DNA of 64,000 bases from DLKC01 sp002478885 (GTDB taxonomy: Bacteria; Bacteroidota; Bacteroidia; Chitinophagales; Chitinophagaceae): positions 2,914,001-2,978,000 of the forward strand of contig JAXLUI010000001.1 of assembly GCA_046329585.1 (NCBI GenBank), written 5' to 3'. The number at the start of each line of letters is the position of its first letter. Position 1 is the stretch's first letter. This document shows, in pieces, positions 34,836 through 44,131 of this stretch. The notes beneath the pieces are model-generated. The model searched no databases. It was not told the DNA's origin and was given only the letters and a program-made list of their open reading frames with translations. Both the position numbers and the translations under genes were made by a program.

Positions 34836-36358
34836 AGCTTATTACTCTTTGTAATCCGTCTCCCCTTGTCGAAATGTATAATAGCTTCTTCTTTGTAAGG
34901 GAGTTTCACAATAAAAGTGCTGCCCTTACCCTGCTCGCTTTCGACCTCAACAAATCCCTGGTGTCTTTGCACAATATGGTTTACGTAACTCAATCCTAAT
35001 CCATAACCCTTTGCATTGTGATGATCATGTGATGGCACACGGAAAAATTTGTCAAATACTCTGCGCTTGTATTCCGTAGGAATGCCAATACCCTTGTCGG
35101 TTACTTTGAGATCGATGTATTGGTTGTGTGTTATTAATTCCACTTTTATAGAGGGGTTTTCTTTGCTGTATTTTAACGCGTTATCCAGTAGGTTGTAAAC
35201 AACACTGGTGATGTGCAATTTATCAGCCTCAATCACGAAGTTTTCCCCGGTTGTTTCGAGGCTTACTTCGGCATGCTGTTTATCAAATTGTAACCCCATT
35301 GAATTGATTACGCTTTGCGTCAGCTCTTTTAAATCAAACCATTCTTTCTTCAATTCAACTTCCTTGTTTTCAAACACAGAGAACCGAAGTACTTTGTCAA
35401 CTAGCAAAGAAAGCCTTTGTAGTTCTGTCGCAGAAATGTCGAGGTACTCTTTTGTGCGTTCGGGGTTTTGAATGGCGTTGAAATTCCGCAAAGCTTCAAT
35501 GGCAACATTTACAGTGGCGATGGGTGTTTTCAATTCATGCGTAATGTTACTGATGAATTCATTCTTTATTTCAGACAACCTTTTTTGCGCTAGCAAATTG
35601 CGATATAAAAACACAAATGAAATAATAGTAAAAGCAACCAGCAGAATAGCAACAACGATCGGCATGGCTATACGGCCAATGATATAAGCAAATGGGTTGG
35701 CAATTTCGGCCTGGTACGCATATGCTTTTGTAAGGCCCACAAAAGTAACACTGGTCTTTAGCTCCTGCGGGTCCATTTGTTTTGTCATTTCCTTTTCCGT
35801 GCCCGAAAGTTTAGTTACGGTAAAGCCAACGGTAATATTATTTTTTTTCAATTCTGCACGGTAAGCTGAATCGATTTTGGCAACAGAGAGTGAATCAGTA
35901 ATTGACTTGTTGTTTGAAAAATATTTGATCAACCTCGGGGCACCTCCGGGTGGAGGCATCGGTATGGTAAATGAATCGTTGTGGTCAAACTCAACCCGTT
36001 CAAAAGGTGGAAGCGGGCCTTCTTCTCCATGAATATGGGTTGTATTGATCGACACGCGTATTGCCTTGTGATTACTGTCTTCCCTTCTTAGTACTGTGTC
36101 GGTCATTTGCGTTTTTACACTGTCAATCAGGTCCAGTACAAAAAGATTGTCTGGTAAGCTCTTGTTAAAAATTGATGTGTCGTTTCTAAAACGTTGCAAT
36201 TGCAGTTTATAAACGACATCCCTGAAAATAAAATCCGACTCGCGTTGCAGGTTATGCCATTCGTCGTTATACAAACGTGTTATCCAATAGCCCTGGAAGC
36301 CCGCTACCAGCAAGATCGTAACGATCATCATCAGCCTGGATATTTTCAGCTTGTTCAT
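34832..36358 (-). CDS. Membrane sensor histidine kinase
   Basis: A 508-residue kinase from the ATG at 36358. A first membrane helix (LMMIVTILLVAGFQGYWI) is followed by a periplasmic sensor region of about 200 residues, then a second helix (IAMPIVVAILLVAFTIISFVFLY). The HisKA domain carries the phospho-His in THELKTPIATVN. The ATPase domain has NLLDNALKYS, VTDKGIGIP, FFRV and GYGLGLSYV. The sensor region was not recognised and includes a PPFERVEFDHNDSFTIPMPPPGG stretch. It pairs with the overlapping response regulator gene. The frame is open ten codons further up. Confidence 0.93.
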   Translation of the reverse strand: MNKLKISRLMMIVTILLVAGFQGYWITRLYNDEWHNLQRESDFIFRDVVYKLQLQRFRNDTSIFNKSLPDNLFVLDLIDSVKTQMTDTVLRREDSNHKAIRVSINTTHIHGEEGPLPPFERVEFDHNDSFTIPMPPPGGAPRLIKYFSNNKSITDSLSVAKIDSAYRAELKKNNITVGFTVTKLSGTEKEMTKQMDPQELKTSVTFVGLTKAYAYQAEIANPFAYIIGRIAMPIVVAILLVAFTIISFVFLYRNLLAQKRLSEIKNEFISNITHELKTPIATVNVAIEALRNFNAIQNPERTKEYLDISATELQRLSLLVDKVLRFSVFENKEVELKKEWFDLKELTQSVINSMGLQFDKQHAEVSLETTGENFVIEADKLHITSVVYNLLDNALKYSKENPSIKVELITHNQYIDLKVTDKGIGIPTEYKRRVFDKFFRVPSHDHHNAKGYGLGLSYVNHIVQRHQGFVEVESEQGKGSTFIVKLPYKEEAIIHFDKGRRITKSNKL

Positions 36359-36400
36359 TTGTTTTTTTGTGCCTGTTATGTGCAGCAATATTGTTTAAAG

Positions 36401-36606
36401 CGAGGCTTTATGGCCCTGTGGCATCGCCTCCTGCGTCGCACTCTTGAACTGTTGGGCTGTGAGCAGCGAACCGGTAAGCTTTAATATCAAACAGCCATTA
36501 CATAAGCTGGAATGTATGCAGAAGCTTGCTGGTGAATGCTCAGGCCCTTTCTGCTGCACAAGTGTGCGACGCAACAAAAACCTTATGCCTGCAATGCTGC
36601 CAGGCC
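36401..36606. repeat. Dispersed repeat A, paired inverted element
   Basis: Left: a weak outer CGAGGCT, GGCATCG box and core CCTGCGTCGCACTCTTGAAC at 36430-36449. Right: core GCACAAGTGTGCGACGCAAC at 36556-36575 and outer CAGGCCC. The interior is 106 bp. It occupies most of the 375-bp gap 36359-36733 between the divergent kinase and GLPGLI genes. Confidence 0.87.
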
Positions 36607-36659
36607 CATAAAGATCTTCTTTACAAAAGTAACCAATCGGTAATCTCCCATATTTTTCA

Positions 36660-36679
36660 TTAACCTTAATTAACCTTAA
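36660..36679 (+). promoter_or_regulatory. Tandem TTAACCTTAA operator upstream of GLPGLI gene
   Basis: Two exact copies of TTAACCTTAA in a row, a 10-bp helical repeat. They lie 28 bp upstream of a good -7 box. This spacing is the usual form of OmpR-family activator sites. A similar array precedes the barrel gene at 42585. Confidence 0.6.
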
Positions 36680-36686
36680 AGCAAGA

Positions 36687-36715
36687 TTGCTTAACGGCTG
36701 CTGAAAGTAGTTTTG
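36687..36715 (+). promoter_or_regulatory. Bacteroidota promoter of the GLPGLI gene
   Basis: TTG at 36687-36689, 18 bp spacer, then an exact TAnnTTTG box (TAGTTTTG, 36708-36715). The ATG at 36734 is 18 bp further, giving a very short leader. Confidence 0.6.
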
Positions 36716-36733
36716 GAGGTATAAAAAATCGAT

Positions 36734-37477
36734 ATGAAAAAATATCTGCTCAGCGCTTTATTATTAGCTGCCGTTAACCTTGTGCAGGCCCAATTAAAAG
36801 AGGGCGCTATTGTTTATGAAAGAAAGATCGATGTACACCGCCGCATGGAAGACGATCAAATGAAGGCAATGGTACCTCAGTTTAGAACAGATAAACATGA
36901 GCTGCTTTTTAAGGATAATGAAACCCTGTATCGGAATGTGCAGGATGAAGAAGCGCCTGACCCGTTTGCAGGCGGTGGTCCAGGCGGCCCGGGTGGCCCG
37001 CAGATTATGATCAGGTTTGGTGGTCCCGGTGACGGTGGCGTTATATACCGCAATTACAATAATGCAAAACACACAGAGCAAACCGAACTGGAAGAGAAGT
37101 CTTACATAATAGACGATACAATAAAACAGTTGTCATGGAAGCTTTCTGAAGTAACAAAAACGGTACTTGGCCATAGTTGTAAAAAAGCTATCATGAGAAC
37201 CGAGCGTGGCAGCGATGTGGTCGCATGGTATGCCGAAGATATCGCAAGTCCGGCCGGACCGGAAACCTTTGGCGGACTGCCGGGTGCTGTACTCGCAATG
37301 GATATTAATAATGGCGAAATGATTTACACTGCAGTTGAAATAAAACCCGGCCCTGCCTCCAAAGACCTGAAAGAGCCGGTCAAAGGAACACATATTACCC
37401 GCGCAGATTTTCGTAAAAAAATGGATGATCTTTTTGGCCCTCCCGATGCCAACGGGCGGATAATCAGGAAGAATTAA
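36734..37477 (+). CDS. GLPGLI-family exported protein
   Basis: A 247-residue protein with signal peptide MKKYLLSALLLAAVNLVQAQ. The family motif appears as FGGLPGAVLAMDI near residues 180-192, and EGAIVYERKIDVHR opens the mature protein. A low-complexity insertion (DPFAGGGPGGPGGPQIMIRFGGPGDGG) lies around residues 76-100. The preceding WYAEDI is typical. GLPGLI proteins are periplasmic, of unknown function, and usually sit near OMP_b-brl_3 barrels; one is found 3 kb downstream. Confidence 0.9.
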   Translation: MKKYLLSALLLAAVNLVQAQLKEGAIVYERKIDVHRRMEDDQMKAMVPQFRTDKHELLFKDNETLYRNVQDEEAPDPFAGGGPGGPGGPQIMIRFGGPGDGGVIYRNYNNAKHTEQTELEEKSYIIDDTIKQLSWKLSEVTKTVLGHSCKKAIMRTERGSDVVAWYAEDIASPAGPETFGGLPGAVLAMDINNGEMIYTAVEIKPGPASKDLKEPVKGTHITRADFRKKMDDLFGPPDANGRIIRKN

Positions 37478-37500
37478 ATAGATACCGTAAGCGGCATTAG

Positions 37501-37534
37501 AAAAGGGCGCTGTGTATATCAGGCCCTTTTTTTC
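37501..37534 (+). terminator. Intrinsic terminator after GLPGLI gene
   Basis: The 8-bp stem AAAAGGGC/GCCCTTTT with a 14-base loop runs into a T-run and ends 8 bp before the next ATG. Confidence 0.75.
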
Positions 37535-37542
37535 TTGAGAAC

Positions 37543-39501
37543 ATGTTGAAAAAAAGCCGGCTTTATATATTGTTGCTTATACAGTATTCGATAATTTGCT
37601 TTGCCTTATCCTTAAAAGAACAATATTTTAAAATCCAAACTATTCCTTCAATGTTCATAGACAACGTTGATATTTTTGCTTATATGCAACAGGCGAAATT
37701 TGTGCCTGGATACCGCAATTGGGAAATCTCCCGCAACATTCACTCAATAAGGTCGGCGTTCAAAAAGATGATCACCCGCAGTGACGAAATACCTTATAAG
37801 AACAGCATTCGAAATATTACCAGGGAAGACCTTTCAAGAGCAATGGATCTGTTCGATGCTCATGTTGCTTCGAGAGGTAAACTGCCCTTCGAAATAAAGC
37901 TCCGTTATCTTTCCAGGCATGGCAGTAATATTTATATGCTTGTGAAAGCTGCAATAACAAAGTGGGATGAGTATGGCGAGCCAACTTGTATGAAGGGCTG
38001 TAATATGGACATCACCAATTTTGTGGTAAGAAAAAATGAACTCATCCAGCAAAACGAGAAGTATGACATGATCCTTGAAGGGATCAACGCGGGTGTTTGG
38101 GAACGCAACCTGAAAACCGGGTTTGAGTGGTGGTCTGATAAGTTTTACGAGCTGCTTGGCTATAGGCCCGGTGAAATAAAGGCATCGTATCATAATTTCC
38201 GGGAATACCTTGTTCACCCGGCCGACCTTGAGATAATGAACGCAGCAATTGATGCACATCTCGAACAACGCGCCTCTTACCTTGTTGAAATTAGATTACT
38301 GCACAAAGACGGCAACTACTACTGGTTCGAAACTGCCGGCAAAGCAAAATTTTCGGATGATGGGACTGCCGAGAAAATGGTGGGCTCCATAATTAACAGG
38401 CATAATAAAAGAATGCTGGAACAGGAATTGGAAAAAAACCAGTTTCTCTTTGGTGAGGCTGGCAGGATAATTAAAACCGGTGGCTGGCAGTTCAGATTTG
38501 GCAGCGACTGTGCGGCATGGACTAAACAAATATTTGAGATCTACGAAATTGAGGAAGGACGTCAACCCTCGGTCGATGAGTCGATAAATTACTACCATGG
38601 CGAGTCAAAAAAAGTTATCAGGCATGCATTTGAAAACCTGTTGGCTTTCGATGAGCCATACGACCTGGAGCTGCAGATTGTAACTGCAAAAGGAAATAAG
38701 AAATGGGTGAGAACAACCGGTAACTTGCTTAAAGATAATTTTGGAAAAACTATCGCTGCCGGCGGTATTCTACAAGATATAACAGGTCAGAAGGAAAGAG
38801 AGCTGGAGCTTAGAAAAATAAATGATGTAAATATTGAGCAAAATGAAAGGCTTAGCAATTTTGCCCATATTGTAACGCACAATCTCCATTCGCATGCAGG
38901 CAACATCAGCTCGCTGGTTAACCTGCTCGAGGCAGCACAAACGCCATCGGAAAAAGATGAAGTAATGCGTTACATGAAAAAAATGTGTGCGTCGCTCAAT
39001 AATACAATCAGCGAGCTTCGCGATCTTGTAAAAACGCGTCACAATACTGCGCCTTCGCGGGCAGATGTTTATTTTGAAACAGTTTTCAATAACGTGCTCG
39101 ATATTTTGCAACCCACCATAAAAAAAACCAAAGCGACGATCGAATCCAGTTTTCAGGGCTGCCCGTTAGTGTCTTATGTGCCGGCCTACATCGAAAGCAT
39201 TTTGTTGAATCTTATTTCAAATGCCGTCAAATACCGTCATCCGCAACGGGCGCCGCATATTACCGTAAAAACGTACTCCAATAATCACAATTACTTCTTA
39301 ACAGTTACCGACAATGGCAAGGGTATCGATCTCGAGAAGAACCATGAGCAGATTTTCGGCATGTACAAAACTTTTGATCAGCAACCCGAGTCGAATGGCA
39401 TTGGTTTGTTTATCACAAGAAACCAGGTGCAATCTATGGGAGGAAATATTTATGTCTGCAGTACGCCCGGCGAAGGCACTACGTTTACGGTGCAGTTTTG
39501 A
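37543..39501 (+). CDS. Multi-PAS sensor histidine kinase
   Basis: A 652-residue kinase with one hydrophobic N-terminal segment (LYILLLIQYSIICFALSL) and about three PAS/PAC modules. The best are residues ~170-290 (YDMILEGINAGVWERNLKTGFEWWSDKFYELLGY) and ~300-425 (WQFRFGSDCAAW to GGILQDITGQ). The dimerisation helix has an unusual phospho-site VTHNLHSHAGNISSLVNLL rather than the classic SHELKTP. The ATPase domain has NLISNAVKYRH, TDNGKGIDLE, and NGIGLFITRNQV. No response regulator gene is adjacent. An alternative start at 37651 would drop the hydrophobic segment. Confidence 0.9.
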   Translation: MLKKSRLYILLLIQYSIICFALSLKEQYFKIQTIPSMFIDNVDIFAYMQQAKFVPGYRNWEISRNIHSIRSAFKKMITRSDEIPYKNSIRNITREDLSRAMDLFDAHVASRGKLPFEIKLRYLSRHGSNIYMLVKAAITKWDEYGEPTCMKGCNMDITNFVVRKNELIQQNEKYDMILEGINAGVWERNLKTGFEWWSDKFYELLGYRPGEIKASYHNFREYLVHPADLEIMNAAIDAHLEQRASYLVEIRLLHKDGNYYWFETAGKAKFSDDGTAEKMVGSIINRHNKRMLEQELEKNQFLFGEAGRIIKTGGWQFRFGSDCAAWTKQIFEIYEIEEGRQPSVDESINYYHGESKKVIRHAFENLLAFDEPYDLELQIVTAKGNKKWVRTTGNLLKDNFGKTIAAGGILQDITGQKERELELRKINDVNIEQNERLSNFAHIVTHNLHSHAGNISSLVNLLEAAQTPSEKDEVMRYMKKMCASLNNTISELRDLVKTRHNTAPSRADVYFETVFNNVLDILQPTIKKTKATIESSFQGCPLVSYVPAYIESILLNLISNAVKYRHPQRAPHITVKTYSNNHNYFLTVTDNGKGIDLEKNHEQIFGMYKTFDQQPESNGIGLFITRNQVQSMGGNIYVCSTPGEGTTFTVQF

Positions 39502-39510
39502 TTTATCTGT

Positions 39511-39692
39511 AGCCAGGGCTAAAGAATAAGCAATGGGCTTTTGTTGCGTCGCACTCTTGTACTAAAGAATAGTCCTGAGCTTTAAACGCCGGGCTCTAAG
39601 CCGCTCACTACAATCGTTTTCATTTGCCGCCCCAAAGCTCAGCAGTACAAGTGTGCGACGCAACAGTCGATGCCATTTTTGCCAAAGCCGGG
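39511..39692. repeat. Dispersed repeat A, paired inverted element
   Basis: Left: outer CAGGGCT and a perfect core at 39543-39562. Right: core GTACAAGTGTGCGACGCAAC at 39645-39664 and outer AGCCGGG at 39686-39692. The interior is 82 bp. It fills the convergent gap between the kinase and barrel genes. Confidence 0.92.
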
Positions 39693-39709
39693 ATCATAAT
39701 ATCATTGTA

Positions 39710-42538
39710 TCAGTTATCAATCGTTTTTATTCTGAGGCCAGGACCACCTTTTCCACTCAAACCTGATTTATTGAGGCTATAAGTAAACGTCAGCATAAAA
39801 TAGCGTTGGAGCACATTGTATTTTTCGTCGGTTATATAACCCTGGTTCACTGTTCTCGCAATGCCCGTATTCTTGTTAAGAATGTCTGACACGCTAAATT
39901 TTATTTCACCGCGCTTGTTCTTCATAAAACCTTTGGCAAGTGAAGCATTCCATAAGGGCACGTTTGTATTGTAACCATCGCTTCGGCCAGTGGTGATGAT
40001 ATAATTGAAATCGTTGTTAAGCGAAAGCCCAAACGGCAAATAGTTGGTCATATTAACGCCATAGGTTTGTTTGACATAATGGTTGTTTGCCTGCGCCTGC
40101 AGGGAATATTTGCTGTTACTGAGCGCAACACGGGCATCAAAAGAAAGATCAATCTTATCATCAATGGAAAAGTTGTACGAAACATTAGGGCCGATGGTTG
40201 ATGTATAGATGTCATTTCTTTCACCGTTGGTAAACGATGCACCTTTACTGTAACTCGTATTAATGCCGGCTTCGATCCTGGATTTTAGTTTTTTGATAGG
40301 GAAGCCATATTCAATATTACCAAAAGCACTGTAGGTGCCGTTGGCATTTGTATAGGTAGTGGTGCGGTTGCCGAATGCTTTTACGGTATCTGATCTTACA
40401 ATCGCGTTTTGCGATGTTCTGAAGTTTACAAAGGCAAAGAGGTTTTTTCTTTTCGCGGGGCTTGCCGCAAATAAATTCAGCTGAACGTTATGGTTGTATT
40501 GCCTTTTCAGCAGGGGATTTCCTATAACAATATTCAACGGGTCGCTAACGTCAGCAACGGGTTGCAACTGGGTTAACGATGGTTGCGTCGTATTTGTGCT
40601 GTATTCAAACCGTAATGTTTTCATGCGGGTAATATTGTATTGCAGCATTGCATTGGGTAGCAGGTCGGTGAAGTTTTGGGTGATCGTTTGTTTTACAGTT
40701 TTATTTTCTGTTTCAAGATTTGCAGCCTGCAACATGGTGCCCAGAATAAGGTTAACTTTTTTCATGTTACTTCTGAAATTGATGCTGCCGCCGGTATAAG
40801 TGTAATTACTCCTGAAGTCGTTACTTAACGCAGTGTTAAGGTTATCATGTTTTCCTGAACTGCTGTTGTAGTCGAAAGTCTGTTTGTTATTTGTACCGGT
40901 GTTTGTGTTGTAGAAAGTACTAAACTCAAACAGGGATTTTTTCCCGAGCGGCTCAGTATAGGTAACATTTGCACCAAGATTGCGGCTGATCGCATCGCGC
41001 TGGTTCGTTTGATTCAATGATGAATCGATATAATTGCCATAACTGTCATAAAGTTTATTTTCAGAGACCTGCGTACCGTTTGACTCACTGTGATTGTATG
41101 TGGTCGTGAGATTGAGCGAAATAGTTCTTCCCTTCTTTTTAAACCTTTTTCGCAGCAAGGCATTGCTGCTGAAATTAAAGGCATCGGCGTCAGTGTAAGT
41201 ATCGCTGTAGCCCTCGTTCAGCTTTACTTTCTCCGGCGTTTCAGAGAAATAATCTATCTGGGCCGATTTTTTTGTTTGCTGCCACGTGAGTGATGGCGTT
41301 ATTTTTATGGATGTACTGCTGTCGATTTTCTGATCGAGAATGAGATTTAGCCGGTGTTGAACATTATCATTCACCGTGCTGCTGTTCTGCTGGCTGTTGT
41401 ACTCGCTGCCTGGAACAAAATTCTGTGTGTTGCTTTGCTTATCGGTTACCAGGTGAATATCGCTGCCAAGGTAATTGGTGCTGAGATCTGTTTTGCCCTT
41501 GCCCCATGTGTTATTGTAATTTATTCCGCCTGCAGTAGTGGTGGCAACACCCTGTTGATTTTGTCCAAGTCCCGTTACAGGTAAGCTGCCATTGTCGTTC
41601 CCGTCGGTTCTTATAGTAACGCCACCACCATTTCTCATACCACGCGAAAGTTCACCAGTAAAATTCAGCACATCTTCCATAGAAAATCCCTGGCGGTTGA
41701 TATTGTTGCTCATGCCAAGCAACGACATTTGTTCTTCGCCTTTGAATTTGTTGATGTTGGCCTGAGCATCATATTTTAATTCCGACGTTGCGGGTGCATC
41801 ACCACCACCTGCGGCGATTTTGCCAAAAAGTGCATTAGCTTTATCTTTTTTCAATTTGAGGTTTATGGTCTTTTCGCTGTTGCCATCATCCACACCAGTA
41901 AACGACGATTGATCGCTTGCTTTGTCAAACACCTGTACTTTGTCAACAGCATCTGCATTTAAATTTTTTGTCGCCATCTTTACGTCGCCTGTAAAGAACT
42001 CTTTGCCGTTTACCAATACACGACGCACTGTTTGCCCATTTACTTTTACAGTGCCGTCGCTTTCAACCGTTACACCTGGCATTTTTTTCAGCATGTCTTC
42101 CACCACTGCGTTAGGCTGCGTTTTAAAATTTTCGGTATTGAATTCAAGCGTATCGTTATTGATCTCTACCGGCGGTCTTTTTGCAATTACAGTGAGGGTG
42201 CCGGCAGATTTAAGATCCAGCATGAGCACGTCGCCGATATCGACCATTATGGAGCTTCCATTTATCTCAACAGGTTTCCACACAGGCAAATAGCCAACAT
42301 AGGATGAAGAGATAAGATAGCTGCCTTTATCAACACCGTTGAGTTTAAAATAGCCAAGCGAATCGGCTCTTGCAAAACTTACCAGGCTCGAGTCTTCGGC
42401 ATGAACCAGTGAAATGGTAGTATAAGGAAGCGCCTTTTTTATGACGGAGTCGTAAATCCTGCCTTTGACGCTTGTTTTTTGAGCATTTGCTGCCAAAGCC
42501 ATTGCTAAAACTATCACCATGGTATAAATGTTCCGCAT
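39710..42538 (-). CDS. Outer-membrane beta-barrel protein, OMP_b-brl_3 family
   Basis: A 942-residue protein with a signal peptide (MRNIYTMVIVLAMALAANAQ). A carboxypeptidase-like regulatory domain follows (TSVKGRIYDSVIKKALPYTTISLV to ISSSYVGYLPVWKPVEI). A TonB-plug-like region comes next: AVVEDMLKKMPGVTVESDGTVKVNGQTVRRVLVNGKEFF. The C-terminal half is a large Tyr/Asn/Ser-rich barrel ending FMLTFTYSLNKS. It probably transports or anchors a ligand at the outer membrane. Its promoter shares TTAAC repeats with the GLPGLI gene, suggesting both answer to the nearby two-component system. Confidence 0.9.
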   Translation of the reverse strand: MRNIYTMVIVLAMALAANAQKTSVKGRIYDSVIKKALPYTTISLVHAEDSSLVSFARADSLGYFKLNGVDKGSYLISSSYVGYLPVWKPVEINGSSIMVDIGDVLMLDLKSAGTLTVIAKRPPVEINNDTLEFNTENFKTQPNAVVEDMLKKMPGVTVESDGTVKVNGQTVRRVLVNGKEFFTGDVKMATKNLNADAVDKVQVFDKASDQSSFTGVDDGNSEKTINLKLKKDKANALFGKIAAGGGDAPATSELKYDAQANINKFKGEEQMSLLGMSNNINRQGFSMEDVLNFTGELSRGMRNGGGVTIRTDGNDNGSLPVTGLGQNQQGVATTTAGGINYNNTWGKGKTDLSTNYLGSDIHLVTDKQSNTQNFVPGSEYNSQQNSSTVNDNVQHRLNLILDQKIDSSTSIKITPSLTWQQTKKSAQIDYFSETPEKVKLNEGYSDTYTDADAFNFSSNALLRKRFKKKGRTISLNLTTTYNHSESNGTQVSENKLYDSYGNYIDSSLNQTNQRDAISRNLGANVTYTEPLGKKSLFEFSTFYNTNTGTNNKQTFDYNSSSGKHDNLNTALSNDFRSNYTYTGGSINFRSNMKKVNLILGTMLQAANLETENKTVKQTITQNFTDLLPNAMLQYNITRMKTLRFEYSTNTTQPSLTQLQPVADVSDPLNIVIGNPLLKRQYNHNVQLNLFAASPAKRKNLFAFVNFRTSQNAIVRSDTVKAFGNRTTTYTNANGTYSAFGNIEYGFPIKKLKSRIEAGINTSYSKGASFTNGERNDIYTSTIGPNVSYNFSIDDKIDLSFDARVALSNSKYSLQAQANNHYVKQTYGVNMTNYLPFGLSLNNDFNYIITTGRSDGYNTNVPLWNASLAKGFMKNKRGEIKFSVSDILNKNTGIARTVNQGYITDEKYNVLQRYFMLTFTYSLNKSGLSGKGGPGLRIKTIDN

Positions 42539-42554
42539 GCCTGCTTGTTTTTCC

Positions 42555-42562
42555 CAAAGCTA
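42555..42562 (-). promoter_or_regulatory. Candidate -7 box of the outer-membrane barrel gene
   Basis: An exact TAnnTTTG (TAGCTTTG on the minus strand) lies 16 bp before the ATG, the same geometry as in the GLPGLI promoter. A TTG lies 14 bp further up, a short spacing, so the -33 element is uncertain. Confidence 0.5.
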
Positions 42563-42584
42563 AAACGCGCATACAGCAATCCGG

Positions 42585-42620
42585 GTTAATTAACTTAAGT
42601 GAAAGGTTAATGAAAGTTAA
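42585..42620 (-). promoter_or_regulatory. Phased TTAAC repeats upstream of the barrel gene
   Basis: GTTAA on the + strand (TTAAC on the gene's strand) at 42585, 42606 and 42616, with a TTAA at 42595. The elements are spaced 9-12 bp apart. They match the TTAACC direct repeats before the GLPGLI gene and lie about 22-58 bp upstream of the -7 box. Confidence 0.55.
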
Positions 42621-42643
42621 TGTTGCATAAAGTGATTTATGTA

Positions 42644-42690
42644 TCCGGCTGCAATGCATGTGGCAGCTTCGTTGCGTCGCACTCTTGTAC
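42644..42690 (+). repeat. Dispersed repeat A, forward half unit
   Basis: TCCGGCT at 42644-42650 and a perfect core GTTGCGTCGCACTCTTGTAC at 42671-42690. Confidence 0.92.
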
Positions 42691-42748
42691 TAGAGTATTT
42701 AAAATCGTCAAATAGCTGGGCAGCGATAAAAAGACCGGTCAAAAGACT

Positions 42749-44062
42749 TTACCTGTTCTGTTCACTCAGCCAGTGAAATTGTTTTTCAGCTAACTGAAAA
42801 TGGCGCTTACTTTTTTTCAATTCAACAAAGAGCGAATCATTTTTGTAAAGCCCGTATAGCTGCAAGCTGTTTGAGTCGGGCACAGCATATTTAAGCGAAA
42901 AAAGATAGGTGCTGTCGAATACATATTTTTTAAAACCAATAACACCTTTTGCCGTATCAGGCTCGTAGTTAAAATAAGCCCGGTTATATCTTTTTCGAAA
43001 CAGCGTGTCTTTTGTGTTGATGCTTCCGAGGCCGTCTTTTTCAAAGATCATGTCCTGCCAGCGCAGTGTATCGCCGAGTAATGCAGGAATGGTATCGTGG
43101 TTTATGCGGAATACAGCCACATCGTAAACTCCCGGCGATATGGGGTAATTGTTACGAACACTGTTTACATAGTTATAGCGTTCAATGGTGCTGTAAACGG
43201 TAAGCACAACTGCAAAGGCGATGAACAGTAATTTAATAACCAACCTGCTGATACGTTGCCATCTTTTGCTGAAACTTATTGTGTAGAGGTCGCAAGCTGG
43301 TAATGCTTTGTTCTGAAAAAAGAATGCAATAAGCCTTTTAAAATCGAACGATAGCAGGAAAAAACACATGAACACAAGGCTCATGGAAAATATTTTTACC
43401 GGTATATCGTAGGTGAGGTTAAGCATCATCACGTTAATAAAAACACCGGTAGCGATAAGTAATCCCAGCGTTACGGTTCTTCTGAAGAGCAGGAAAATGC
43501 CTGCAAGCACTTCCATAAGGCCAGAGAAGAATTGATACGGAGCGGAATAACCGATGAACAACCACGAAAAGCGCATGGGCAGATAGTCGCCGAGTGGCGT
43601 TGCAAGTTGGCTGTAATTGGGAAAAGGCATTTGTAAGCCAAACAGTTTTATTATGCCGTAAGAAAAGGCTTCCAAACAAACAAAATACCTCACAATCGTA
43701 CGCAGCCAATAACCAAGTGTTTCATAATTATTTCTTTTGCGATCGACGATGCTCCAGGCAATACAGCCAATACACGATACAGTCAATGAAAAATCGAGTG
43801 AGGCCCAGCCGCCGGAGGTGTCACCACTACCGTTGGGTGCCGCGAGTACATCGCCGGGTAAATGAAAGAATATGCGGTTGCTGAAATCAACTGCAGCTTC
43901 CATAAACTGGTGGTAATACTGCATCACAAAATCAACGCCGGGTATCGCTTCCAGCCATGTCCAGGGCTCTGTTTGTAGTAAGAGAAAAATAAAGAAAAAG
44001 CGAAAGAGTACTTTCTGCCATAAAGGCCAGCTGGTATTAATGCGTTCGGCAGCGAGTTGCAT
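42749..44062 (-). CDS. DoxX-like polytopic membrane protein
   Basis: A 437-residue membrane protein with about seven hydrophobic helices, for example VLFRFFFIFLLLQ, CIGCIAWSIV, LFIGYSAPYQFFSGLMEVLAGIFLLF, GLLIATGVFINVMML and LLFIAFAVVLTVYST. The GLMEVLAGIFLLFRRTVTLGLLIATGVF stretch resembles DoxX proteins. A C-terminal soluble part of about 130 residues (VYDVAVFRINHDTIP onwards) is not recognised. It probably lies in the inner membrane; function unknown. It lies 69 bp downstream of the nitrilase gene and may share its transcript. Confidence 0.78.
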   Translation of the reverse strand: MQLAAERINTSWPLWQKVLFRFFFIFLLLQTEPWTWLEAIPGVDFVMQYYHQFMEAAVDFSNRIFFHLPGDVLAAPNGSGDTSGGWASLDFSLTVSCIGCIAWSIVDRKRNNYETLGYWLRTIVRYFVCLEAFSYGIIKLFGLQMPFPNYSQLATPLGDYLPMRFSWLFIGYSAPYQFFSGLMEVLAGIFLLFRRTVTLGLLIATGVFINVMMLNLTYDIPVKIFSMSLVFMCFFLLSFDFKRLIAFFFQNKALPACDLYTISFSKRWQRISRLVIKLLFIAFAVVLTVYSTIERYNYVNSVRNNYPISPGVYDVAVFRINHDTIPALLGDTLRWQDMIFEKDGLGSINTKDTLFRKRYNRAYFNYEPDTAKGVIGFKKYVFDSTYLFSLKYAVPDSNSLQLYGLYKNDSLFVELKKSKRHFQLAEKQFHWLSEQNR

Positions 44063-44131
44063 AAATAATTGCTTTGGGTTTTTAAATGCCCGATGAAAAT
44101 AAAATATTTATGCAAGCAGTAACAGACTAAT

